Of a stretch of DNA of 64,000 bases, positions 34,620 through 43,319 are shown in pieces. Source of the stretch: Verrucomicrobiota bacterium (GTDB taxonomy: Bacteria; Verrucomicrobiota; Verrucomicrobiae; Limisphaerales; UBA11358); the NCBI GenBank assembly GCA_014860005.1, contig JACZKP010000071.1, positions 1 through 64,000 on the forward strand, read 5' to 3'. A model generated the notes under the pieces. That model made no database searches. It had not been told where the DNA came from and saw only the letters and a program-made list of their open reading frames with translations. The number at the start of each line of letters is the position of its first letter. The stretch's first letter is position 1. Position numbers and translations under genes: made by a program.

Positions 34620-37600
34620 GCTCCTGAGCGCGCCGCAGACGCTGGACGCACTCGAACGCCTGCGTGCCGCGATCCGCGACATCGCGACCCGCGCCTCGGA
34701 ACACGAGCGCGATTTCACGGCCCGCGGCGCGAAGTTGCAGGCCCAGTTTGATCAAGCCGCCGAGCGCGAGCGCGCCGAGGCCCTGGCCCGTGTCGAAACG
34801 GAAAGGCAGAACGAGGCGGGGGAGCGCACGCGAATTGAAGCCCATTTCTCCACGCGTCAGGCCCGCATCATGAAGGCCGCGCACACTGCCCGCGAACGGC
34901 GGCAGGCGGAAATCGAGAGCGAGGAAGGCCGCCGCACATTTGAAATCCAGCGCGATTTGCTCCAGGCCGAACGCCAGCGAGACACGGACCTTCAGCAGGC
35001 CAGCGCGACCCTTGAAGAGTTCAACACCCGCCTGATGGTGGCCGCCGATGCGTTGGCGCAATCCGAAGCCCGCGCCCGCTTCACATTGGGCGGACATCGT
35101 TCGCTGGCCCGCCTGCTTCAGCATCCACCGGAGTCCAAGCCCGACTTGTCCACTGACGAGAGCCAGCTTATCCAACAATTCGGTGTCCGGCTGAAGCAGG
35201 CGGTAGGCAGCTTGTCGCGTTGCCGGCGATTTGTGCTGCCAATCGTATTTCGCGTGGTCCCGGTCTGGGTGTGGTTGATATTGGTGCTCGCGACACCCTT
35301 CGCCTTCGTGGCCGAACTGCGGCAGTTCAACTTTCAGGCCGTCCCCGCAAACGTGTGGGGCATCGTCGCCGCGTCGCTGGCTGGCGTGGTGATCCTTTAT
35401 CTCCTGAGCGGGCGGCTTGCGTCACCCTCCGCCCGGGACGCCGCGTGTGCCCTGGACGAGGCGCGCAAACTTCACGACGCCTGTGCTGCCAAAGTCCAAG
35501 CCAGCCACCAGCAGACCACGGAACAGGCGCGGCTCAAGTTCACCAGCACGACGCGGATGCTGAACAACAACTGGAAGCAGATTCAAGCCGAAGGACGCAC
35601 GCTGCGCAAAGAGTGGAGCGGAAGGCTCGAGGATCAGGCGCGCAAGTTGAACACCGTGAACGAGGAGCGGAAACGGCTCAAGCTGTTGCACCTCACGGAA
35701 CATCATGCGGAAACGATTGCGCGGCTGACCCGGGAAGCCGTGAACCGCAAGGCGCAACTCGAAACATCGCACGCTGAGAATCTCGCCCGGCTCAACACCG
35801 CGCGTGCTGCGGGGCGTCAGGCGATTGAGGCTGATTGGCAAAGCAGCGTGCTACCGCTGCTGGATACTTTCCACGCCGCGCGCGCCGCCACTGACGAACT
35901 TTTTGCGCCGTGGCGCGAGGAACTTTGGCGCGACTTCACGCTGCCGGAGGAATTCCTGCACGCGGCGAGATTCGCCGAATTGAGTGTGGACGTGGAGAAA
36001 TTCTGCGGCGTGACGTTCGAAGACAAAGGCTTGAAACTGCCGGGCGAGCCAACCCTCACGCTGCCGCTGCTGTTGTCCGTGCCGGGTGCGGCCTCAATTC
36101 TTTTCGAGACCAAGAATTCCGGCCACACGCAGGTCATTGGTGCTTTGAACAGCCTCGTGCTGCGCCTCCTCACCAGTGCGCCGCCCGGTCGGGTCAGCTT
36201 CACGATTTTTGATCCGGTCGCACTGGGTCAGAATTTCGCCGGCATCATGCACCTGGCGGATTACGAGGAACGCGTCATCAACAGCCGCATCTGGACCCAG
36301 CCGGCGCAGATCGAGCAACGGCTGGCTGAACTGAACGACCATCTCGAGAAAGTCACGCAGATGTATCTGCGCAACGAATATGCCACGCTCGCCGAATACA
36401 ATGCCCAGGCGGGCCGGCTCGCGGAGAAATATCATTTCCTCGTCATTGCGGACTTCCCGGCCAATTTCAGCGACGCGGCGGTGAAACGGTTGTTGAGCAT
36501 CGTCGCCAGCGGGCCGCGCTGCGGTGTGCATACGTTCATTCATTGGGATCAACGCCGTCCGCCACCGGTGGAATTGGTGCCCGAGGAATTGCGCAAGAAC
36601 AGTCTTTGCCTCGTGCCGCGCGGTGACGACTTTGCCGTGGGGAAAGCCGCGTGGGAAGGGGTAAAGCTGACCTTGGACGCCCCGCCGAATCCGGACCTTG
36701 CCACGGAGTTGTTGCATCAGATTGGCCGCGACAGCACGGACTCTTACCGCGTCGAAATGCCGTTTGCGGAGGTCGTCCCGACGGAAGGGCAGTTGTGGTC
36801 GCTCGACACGACGAACGAATTGCGCGTGCCGATTGGCCGCACGGGCGCCACCAAACTGCAATACCTCGCGCTGGGTCAGGGCACGCGACAGCACGGTTTG
36901 ATCGCGGGCAAGACCGGTTCCGGCAAGTCCACGTTGTTTCACGTCATCATCACGAACCTGTCACTCTGGTGCAGTCCGGACCAGGTGGAGTTTTACCTCG
37001 TGGACTTCAAGAAGGGTGTCGAGTTCAAGTGCTACGCCACGCACAAGCTGCCGCATGCGCGCGTGGTGGCGATCGAGAGCGATCGCGAGTTCGGCCTGAG
37101 CGTGCTCCAGCGTGTGGACGAGGAACTCAAGCGGCGCGGCGATTTGTTCCGCAAACTCGGCGCCCAGGACATCGCCGGTTACAAGCGTGCTGGCGGCAAC
37201 GAACCGATGCCGCGCGTGCTGCTGTTGATTGACGAATTTCAGGAATTGTTCGTGGAGGACGACCGCATCTCGCAGGGCGCGGCGCTGCTGCTGGACCGCA
37301 TCGTACGCCAGGGTCGCGCGTTCGGCATTCATGTATTGCTCGGTTCGCAAACACTGGGCGGCGCCTACACGCTCGCTCGCGCCACCATCGGGCAGATGGT
37401 TGTGCGCGTGGCGCTGCAATGCAACGAGGCCGACGCCTACCTCATCATGAGCGAAGACAATCCCGCGCCGCGGCTGCTGTCGCGGCCGGGTGAGGCGATT
37501 TACAACGATGATGGCGGGGCCATTCAGGGCAACAGCCCGTTTCAGGTCGTCTGGCTGCCGGACCAGGTGCGCGATGAATGGCTGGTGAAAGTGCGTGCGC

Positions 37601-38550
37601 AAGAGGAGCGCCGATCTCCAACCCGGCGCATTTCGCCCGACGCAACCGGACGCGCCGGATCGGAGACCGGCGCTCCTCGCGAACCCATCGTCTTCGAGGG
37701 CAATGCGCCCGCGCATGTGCGCGACAACGCGGTGCTCCGCGCGTTGCTCGATGCGGACAAACTGAAACCAACCGCCAGCCCGCGCGTTTTTCTTGGAGCG
37801 CCGAATTCGATCAAAGGCCCTACGGAAGCCGTGTTCCATCGTCAAAGCGGAAATCATCTGCTCATTGTCGGCCAACGCGAGGAAGCGGCGCTGGGCATGG
37901 TGGCGGTTTCGTTAGTCTCGCTTGCTGCGCAGCGCGCCAAAGACAACTCGCGCTTTTTCGTTTTCGACTGTAGCCCGCCGGATTCGGCCTTTGCGAAGTT
38001 CCTGGAGAATGTTGTTCATACGATTCCGCACTCGGTCAGGCTCATTCGTCCTGGCGAAGTGGAGGAAGTAATGTCGGAACTCGCCACCGAACAGCAACGA
38101 CGCGCCGAGGAGCCGGCCGGCAGTGACGCGGCGACCTATTTGCTGATACACGGATTGCAGCAGAACAAGCGGCTGCGCTTTGACGAAGAGATGAGTTTCT
38201 CGCTGGACGCGGATGCGGGCGCGCATCCGGGCCTGCAACTCAACAAACTGATTTGCGAGGGCGCGGGACTGGGTTTCCACGTCCTGGCCACGTGCGACAC
38301 TTACAACAACATGATGCGGATGTTGAGCCGCAAGGCGCTCAGTGAATTTGAAATGCGCGTCGTTTTCCAGATGAGCGCGAACGATTCAGCCAGCCTGATC
38401 GAATCGCCCGCAGCCAACAACCTGGGCCTGCATCGGGCGATTCTCTACAACGGCCAGCAGGGTTGGATGGAAACGTTCCGGCCTTATGCGCTGCCGGACG
38501 AGACGTGGTTGGGCGAGGTGCAGCGGAAATTATCCAGCCTGCATGTTTGA
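34570..38550 (+). CDS. FtsK/SpoIIIE (EssC-like) membrane ATPase
   Basis: A 1326-residue protein, the motor of the cassette. The N-terminal about 210 residues are coiled coil. Two transmembrane helices follow (VVPVWVWLILVLATPFAFVA and VWGIVAASLAGVVILYLLSG), then more coiled coil. Three ATPase-like domains come next. The first is degenerate (about 480-760). The second has a full Walker A GKTGSGKST at residues 780-788 and Walker B LLLIDEF near 884-890. The third has a degenerate P-loop, GQREEAALG, from residue 1101. This three-domain order is that of EssC/EccC, but FHA domains are absent. The start is unclear: TTG at 34570 or 34579. A palindromic repeat lies in frame near residues 1012-1036, between domains two and three. 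Confidence 0.85.
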   Translation: MNPLNVSSTESTTTASKLLSAPQTLDALERLRAAIRDIATRASEHERDFTARGAKLQAQFDQAAERERAEALARVETERQNEAGERTRIEAHFSTRQARIMKAAHTARERRQAEIESEEGRRTFEIQRDLLQAERQRDTDLQQASATLEEFNTRLMVAADALAQSEARARFTLGGHRSLARLLQHPPESKPDLSTDESQLIQQFGVRLKQAVGSLSRCRRFVLPIVFRVVPVWVWLILVLATPFAFVAELRQFNFQAVPANVWGIVAASLAGVVILYLLSGRLASPSARDAACALDEARKLHDACAAKVQASHQQTTEQARLKFTSTTRMLNNNWKQIQAEGRTLRKEWSGRLEDQARKLNTVNEERKRLKLLHLTEHHAETIARLTREAVNRKAQLETSHAENLARLNTARAAGRQAIEADWQSSVLPLLDTFHAARAATDELFAPWREELWRDFTLPEEFLHAARFAELSVDVEKFCGVTFEDKGLKLPGEPTLTLPLLLSVPGAASILFETKNSGHTQVIGALNSLVLRLLTSAPPGRVSFTIFDPVALGQNFAGIMHLADYEERVINSRIWTQPAQIEQRLAELNDHLEKVTQMYLRNEYATLAEYNAQAGRLAEKYHFLVIADFPANFSDAAVKRLLSIVASGPRCGVHTFIHWDQRRPPPVELVPEELRKNSLCLVPRGDDFAVGKAAWEGVKLTLDAPPNPDLATELLHQIGRDSTDSYRVEMPFAEVVPTEGQLWSLDTTNELRVPIGRTGATKLQYLALGQGTRQHGLIAGKTGSGKSTLFHVIITNLSLWCSPDQVEFYLVDFKKGVEFKCYATHKLPHARVVAIESDREFGLSVLQRVDEELKRRGDLFRKLGAQDIAGYKRAGGNEPMPRVLLLIDEFQELFVEDDRISQGAALLLDRIVRQGRAFGIHVLLGSQTLGGAYTLARATIGQMVVRVALQCNEADAYLIMSEDNPAPRLLSRPGEAIYNDDGGAIQGNSPFQVVWLPDQVRDEWLVKVRAQEERRSPTRRISPDATGRAGSETGAPREPIVFEGNAPAHVRDNAVLRALLDADKLKPTASPRVFLGAPNSIKGPTEAVFHRQSGNHLLIVGQREEAALGMVAVSLVSLAAQRAKDNSRFFVFDCSPPDSAFAKFLENVVHTIPHSVRLIRPGEVEEVMSELATEQQRRAEEPAGSDAATYLLIHGLQQNKRLRFDEEMSFSLDADAGAHPGLQLNKLICEGAGLGFHVLATCDTYNNMMRMLSRKALSEFEMRVVFQMSANDSASLIESPAANNLGLHRAILYNGQQGWMETFRPYALPDETWLGEVQRKLSSLHV
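37603..37678. repeat. GAGGAGCGCCGATCTCC palindrome inside the ATPase gene
   Basis: The arms 37603-37619 and 37662-37678 are inverted copies with one mismatch. The reading frame passes through, giving a Arg/Ser/Pro/Gly-rich peptide (EERRSPTRRISPDATG) in the linker between ATPase domains two and three. Confidence 0.88.
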
Positions 38551-38637
38551 AGCCTCGCCGCTTTCGAAATCTGCCTCGAAGCTGGATTGATCAGTGGCAA
38601 ATTTGTTCAATGTTCTGGAGATCAAAGTCTGTGTGAC

Positions 38638-38842
38638 GCTCGCCCTCACCCTGACCCTCTCACCCGGGGAGAGGGGAAAGCGAGCGGACGCGCTGGGATG
38701 ATTCGGAAGTCGAATTGCCTGTCGCCGCTGATGGGTGGTTCGCGAGAGAAAGCGGCCGCAGGGCGGACGGCTGGCGCTGGCTCAACACGTGGCGAAGGAT
38801 TCTCCCTCTCCTGAGGGAGAGGGCCGGGGTGAGGGCGGGCGT
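38638..38842. repeat. GCCCTCACCC...GGGGTGAGGGC repeat pair after the ATPase gene
   Basis: The left arm at 38638-38682 and right arm at about 38802-38842 belong to the family at 10260-10462. The region 38551-38928 contains nothing else that I can support as a gene. Confidence 0.85.
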
Positions 38843-38928
38843 GGCAAAAAACTCAACGCGGCGCGTCGCGAGCAATTGGAATGGCTCCAGCCAGCGGAGA
38901 AGTTCAGGGTTGAGGAAGGATGACATCG

Positions 38929-39717
38929 TTATTTGTTCGTAGAGATCCCAGTGGCAACATCAGTCGGGGCGTTTGTTCTCTTTTGAATCCAATTAGGAGG
39001 AAAATGCGCTTTGACCTGCGCTTCATACCATTCTGGCGATGGCTCATCCTGGAACTTAAAGCGTTGAACTCTAAATTCGCGCGTGGGGCGCGTCCATTTA
39101 CTCGTATAGTTTCTTCCGCTTTGTTTTAACGAAATCTTCCTAGGTATCCGAATTTCGCCATCTTGCATCCAGTCTTCACAATCTTCTTCCCATTTCATGA
39201 AGTGAAATTCTTGCTTCCAAGTGTATTGATGCCGCTCGTACTTGTGGTCAACCCCGACAAAACCACGACTACTCCAAAGATTTCGACCGGGTACGAGATC
39301 ATCAACGTAGCCTTCTGATCCGCCACCACCCCCACCGCCGTGCGTGCCTCGCCATCCATATTGCCTTTGGCCGTGAAAATCTGCCGTGCGAATCTCTACT
39401 GCGTAGCCGCCCGCCTTCTGACCACCGAGCAAGGTTTGCTCACCCTTCGGTGCGCCCCATGTTTCTTTTCGGAAGTAATTTGTGAATCCTCGCATGACGA
39501 TTTCAAACCTCCTACCGTCCACGGTTCCGTTCAGTACGAGAACCGGAGGCGTCTTGAGAGCCTCGCGCGCTTCGATTTCCTCTCGGTATGCATAATGCCA
39601 CCGCGCATCCAGCCATTCCCGATACCTCTTGATCGCGATGGATGCACCCAGCACTCCCGCGCTGACGCATACGATCAGGGCTAGAGCAAACACCAGCTTG
39701 CGTTCCCTTGGCTTCAT
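38929..39717 (-). CDS. Single-pass membrane-anchored protein after moxR
   Basis: A 262-residue protein of unknown function. One N-terminal transmembrane helix (KLVFALALIVCVSAGVLGASI) follows a basic start. The rest looks extracytoplasmic: beta-rich, with a glycine run (GTHGGGGGGGSEGYVDD), many aromatic residues, and TWKQEFHFMKWEEDCEDWM. It begins four bases after the moxR stop on the same strand (an upstream ATG at 39729 would overlap moxR), so it is probably in that operon. No catalytic motif is seen. Confidence 0.7.
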   Translation of the reverse strand: MKPRERKLVFALALIVCVSAGVLGASIAIKRYREWLDARWHYAYREEIEAREALKTPPVLVLNGTVDGRRFEIVMRGFTNYFRKETWGAPKGEQTLLGGQKAGGYAVEIRTADFHGQRQYGWRGTHGGGGGGGSEGYVDDLVPGRNLWSSRGFVGVDHKYERHQYTWKQEFHFMKWEEDCEDWMQDGEIRIPRKISLKQSGRNYTSKWTRPTREFRVQRFKFQDEPSPEWYEAQVKAHFPPNWIQKRTNAPTDVATGISTNK

Positions 39718-39721
39718 TTTT

Positions 39722-40723
39722 TCACGCATCCACCGTTTCGGCCGTGACCGGCACGTCGCGGAGGATTTGGGCGATGATGTGATCGGTGGTGATGCCTTCG
39801 GCTTCGGCTTCGAAGTTGGGGATGAGACGGTGGCGCAACGCGGGCAGCGCGGCGGATTGGAGGTCCTCGAAACTGACGTTGAAGCGGCCTTGTGCCAGCG
39901 CGCGGACTTTGCCGGCGAGGATGAGCGTTTGTGCGCCGCGCGGGCTGCTGCCGAAACGCAGATACTGATTCGCAATGGGCGCAGCGGTGTCGGTCTTGGG
40001 ATGCGTGGCGAGCACGAGACGCACGGCGTAATCCTTCACGTGCGACGCGACGGGGACTTCGCCCACGAGTTTCATGAGTTCGCTGAGAGCTTCGCGGGAC
40101 AGGACTTTGTTCACCTCGGTTTTGGATCCGGTCGTCGTGCGGTTGATGACTTCGGTCAATTCATCGGCGTTCGGATAGCCGACGATGATTTTGAAGAAGA
40201 AGCGATCCAGTTGTGCTTCGGGGAGCGGATACGTGCCTTCCTGATCAATCGGGTTTTGCGTGGCCATGACGAAGAACGGTTCGCCGAGTTTGCGGAGTTC
40301 GCCGCCGGCGGTGACTTGTTTTTCCTGCATGGCTTCGAGCATGGCGGACTGGGTCTTGGGGGTAGCACGGTTGATTTCGTCGGCGAGAATCAGGTGCGCG
40401 AAGATCGGGCCGCGCTGGAACTCGAAGGCGCGTTTGCCCGCGTCGGTGTCCATGACGAGATTCGTTCCGAGAATGTCGGCGGGCATGAGGTCGGGCGTGA
40501 ACTGGATGCGATTGAACGGCATGTCGAGCACCTCGCCGAGCGTGCGGATGAGAAGCGTCTTGCCGAGGCCGGGCACGCCTTCGAGCAACACGTGTCCGCC
40601 GCCAAACAGGGCAATGAGGGTGTGCTCGACGATGGCGGTGTGGCCGACGATCGCTTTGCTGATTTCCTCGCGCAGGGCGGTGTAGGCGGTGCGGAAGGAT
40701 TGGATTTGGGATTCGGTACTCAT
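39722..40723 (-). CDS. MoxR-family AAA+ ATPase
   Basis: A 333-residue MoxR ATPase, a chaperone-like AAA+ protein that usually activates or assembles partner proteins. Walker A is LLEGVPGLGKT near residue 48, Walker B is LILADEINRATPKTQSAMLE, followed by the MoxR signature QNPIDQEGTYPLPEAQLDRF. The C-terminal lid domain is complete (HRLIPNFEAEAEGI). The usual DUF58/VWA neighbours are not here. The adjacent minus-strand genes are a long coiled-coil membrane protein upstream and a small anchored protein downstream. Confidence 0.93.
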   Translation of the reverse strand: MSTESQIQSFRTAYTALREEISKAIVGHTAIVEHTLIALFGGGHVLLEGVPGLGKTLLIRTLGEVLDMPFNRIQFTPDLMPADILGTNLVMDTDAGKRAFEFQRGPIFAHLILADEINRATPKTQSAMLEAMQEKQVTAGGELRKLGEPFFVMATQNPIDQEGTYPLPEAQLDRFFFKIIVGYPNADELTEVINRTTTGSKTEVNKVLSREALSELMKLVGEVPVASHVKDYAVRLVLATHPKTDTAAPIANQYLRFGSSPRGAQTLILAGKVRALAQGRFNVSFEDLQSAALPALRHRLIPNFEAEAEGITTDHIIAQILRDVPVTAETVDA

Positions 40724-41165
40724 GGATTGTTAGTGTGCGACCACAGACTGACACAGAGGAACCCAGAGCGGTTTATGCCGCAACCGAGGCACGTAACCAA
40801 CGCCGCAGGTGTGGACCGCAATCTCCCTCTCCCAGCGGGAGAGGGCCGGGGTGAGGGAGAGTACATCGAAATTGCGGTACATCCAGCAAACGCATAGGCC
40901 TCCCGTAGGCCGAGGCGCTCTCCCTCACCCTTAATCCCTCTCCCGCTGGGAGAGGGAGAGCCTAGGTGGATGTCAGATGAAATCGTGGCCTTCTCTGCAC
41001 CAAGTTGCGTCATATTTTATTACGGATCAATACCGGGAAGGAGTTTGATGCGAATTTTGCGAATTATCGCGAATCAACCGGGGCAGTTTCGATTCGTGTT
41101 GATTCGTGAAATTCGTGTCGGGCCAGCCATTCATCCTTGTTTGTCCGTGTTCATGCGTGGTCAAG
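40724..41165. repeat. Intergenic repeat block between moxR and the coiled-coil gene
   Basis: Two hairpins of the CTCCCTCTCCC/GGGAGAGGG family lie at 40821-40862 and 40916-40962, in inverted orientation to each other. Further right (about 41050-41120) come ATTCGTG/GATTCGTG-type short repeats. No gene is supported in these 442 bases. Confidence 0.75.
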
Positions 41166-43091
41166 TCACTTCTTCAAATCATCAAAATACTCTTTCACCG
41201 TGCCTTGATACGCGCGCGGGACTTTTTCCTGGCTCAAGGCAGCTTGCGCGTCGGCCTGGGCGGCAGCGACCGCCTCTGCAAACTGGACCGTGCTCTGACC
41301 TCTCAGGCTCACGCCCTTGAGCGTGATGCCCGGCATTGGAGCGCCCGGTGAGAATTGTCCTTTCGCCTTGGTGGGTGTGAGCGGGTCTTTGAGCGAGGGA
41401 TCGCCGTCGGGGAAGTGGCGTGAGCCGATCCCTGTTCCCGCCGTGCCGGAACTGCCTCCGCCTCCCGACCAGGTGCGCGGTTCGCTCCAGTCATTGTTTT
41501 CATTCGCCCAATTTCCCAGGCCTCTCGCGTTGCCCCGGCCGGGAGCGGGTAACTGGCCCAATTTCCAGCCCTGACCCGTGCCAATGCACAGGGACGCTGT
41601 CTCCAGATTCTCCAGCGCCGCCATCAAGGCCCCGGCATCAGCCAGTTGCTGAATGAGGTCTTCCAGTTCCTTCGCCGCAGCGGTGAGGGATTGCGCGGCC
41701 GTCGGCTTGTCACTCTGCTGCAACTGCTTCACACCCTGCTTTAGCAACTCAGCGAGCCGGCCATACTCTTCCGCGGGCGCGACTGCGTCTGATACTTCCT
41801 GAAGAATCCTCTGAAGTTGTTCGGTCGAAAGACCCGCCGACTGCAATTGTTCGGCCAGTTTCTTCAAAGACTGTGCGGCAGCAGCCACCTGACCTTGCTG
41901 GAGCTGCTCAGCGAGGTCCTTGCCCAGTTTCTGTGCCTGCGCCTGAAGTTGTTGAAGCTGTTCAGCCAGGTCGCGCAATTTCTCCAGATCATTGAGAGCC
42001 GCTTCGAGTTCCTGCATCACGGAATCAGCCTGATTCGCGGTCAGCGCGGCGAGGGCTTCCTCCAGTTGAGGCAGACTCACACCTGCCTGCTGTGCTTCCT
42101 GCGCCAGCGCGGCGAGCGATGCAGACAACTGTTCCTGCGCGGCTCCATTGCCGGCGGGAGACTGGTCTTTCATTGCTTTGGCCGCCTGCTGGAGCTTCGC
42201 CAGGTTCTGCTGCAACCTCTCCAACACTTCCGGCTGGCCCGCTTGGTCGCCCAATTTCTTTTGCAGCTCTTCAATCTCCTGCTGAACTTTGGCTGCGGAT
42301 TGCGTTTCTCCTTTGCCGGATGCGCGGGTGGCTTGCTCCAGTTTTTTCAGGCCAGGATTCCTGCTCAATTCCCGCAGTTGTTCCTTCAATTGCTCGGCGG
42401 CACTGACGAGATCGCGAAGCGCCTCGCTCCGGGTGAGGGTTTCCTTTGCGAGTTCGTCTCCCAGTTCCGCAATCCCTTCCAGGGACTTGCGCGTGACTTC
42501 GAGTGCTGGCGGGCGTTGTTGGAGTTCATGGCGGGTCAACTCGGCAAGCTGGCGGCCGGTTTCCTGGATGTGCTTTGCGTCCGCCTGCTGTTGGAGGAAT
42601 TTCGGCGTGCGATATTCGGGAACGAATCCCAGCCCCGCGCCCACCAGCAAGAGTAACAATGCCCAGCGCGCAGTCACCGGCAGCGTGAAACGCACCAGCC
42701 GGCGCGGGTCCATTCCCCGCACGCTTCCGGCGGCATCGGCGACAATGAGTTGTACCCAGCGCGAGCCGCCGGTTTGGGAGGAAACTTCAAGCGCCGTGCT
42801 TAGGCGTTCCTTGAGATTCTGCCGCAGATCCACCCAACGTGCGGTTTCGTTTAACGAAGCTTTGTGCCAGCCGCCCAGAATAAACCCGATGAGCGCGCAC
42901 AACACCGCCACAATTCCGGTCCCGAGCAACCATGCCACGGGAATGGGCGCGAGTTTGTAAACGGCGAGGACCAGCAGACAGAGTGTGCTGCCGGCGAGCA
43001 ATCCCATCCACAAGCCGCGCAAGGCGCGGGCCAGCCGGCGACGCCGCGCCGTTTGTTCGAGCGTGGTCTTGATGAACTGAAGTTCGCTCAT
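41166..43091 (-). CDS. Long coiled-coil membrane protein (upstream of moxR)
   Basis: A 641-residue protein starting MSELQFIKTTLEQTARRRRL. Two or three transmembrane helices lie within residues 25-80 (GLWMGLLAGSTLCLLVLAVY, VAWLLGTGIVAVLCALIGFIL), and a further one near 150-170 (WALLLLLVGAGLGFV). Residues about 190-480 are a very long Gln/Leu/Ala-rich coiled coil. The C-terminal about 130 residues are Gly/Ser/Thr-rich, then end in a short conserved-looking unit (VPRAYQGTVKEYFDDLKK). The layout recalls DUF4175-like proteins that accompany MoxR operons. The function is unknown. It could span the envelope. Confidence 0.75.
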   Translation of the reverse strand: MSELQFIKTTLEQTARRRRLARALRGLWMGLLAGSTLCLLVLAVYKLAPIPVAWLLGTGIVAVLCALIGFILGGWHKASLNETARWVDLRQNLKERLSTALEVSSQTGGSRWVQLIVADAAGSVRGMDPRRLVRFTLPVTARWALLLLLVGAGLGFVPEYRTPKFLQQQADAKHIQETGRQLAELTRHELQQRPPALEVTRKSLEGIAELGDELAKETLTRSEALRDLVSAAEQLKEQLRELSRNPGLKKLEQATRASGKGETQSAAKVQQEIEELQKKLGDQAGQPEVLERLQQNLAKLQQAAKAMKDQSPAGNGAAQEQLSASLAALAQEAQQAGVSLPQLEEALAALTANQADSVMQELEAALNDLEKLRDLAEQLQQLQAQAQKLGKDLAEQLQQGQVAAAAQSLKKLAEQLQSAGLSTEQLQRILQEVSDAVAPAEEYGRLAELLKQGVKQLQQSDKPTAAQSLTAAAKELEDLIQQLADAGALMAALENLETASLCIGTGQGWKLGQLPAPGRGNARGLGNWANENNDWSEPRTWSGGGGSSGTAGTGIGSRHFPDGDPSLKDPLTPTKAKGQFSPGAPMPGITLKGVSLRGQSTVQFAEAVAAAQADAQAALSQEKVPRAYQGTVKEYFDDLKK

Positions 43092-43244
43092 GGCATCGCC
43101 GCAAAGTTGCTGCAGTTCCCGATATTTGGCGAGCCAGAAAAGGACCGGAGAAGGGCCGGCTGCCGTTAGCGCTGTTGGCAGTGAACCTTGCGCCGGCCTC
43201 CTCGGTGGACTTGCCGGCGGAGGTGCTTGAACCGTGGCAAGCAA

Positions 43245-43272
43245 ACAGGCGGGCCGTTGCCAGCCCGCCTGT
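43245..43272 (-). terminator. Rho-independent-like terminator after the S1 gene
   Basis: ACAGGCGGGC pairs perfectly with GCCCGCCTGT across an 8-base loop. On the minus strand the stem is followed by TTGCTTG. It lies 48 bases beyond the S1 stop and separates S1 from the coiled-coil gene. Confidence 0.65.
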
Positions 43273-43319
43273 GGTGAATCCGAGATTCGCGATTTCTGAA
43301 TTAAGAACTGCTGTGCGGC

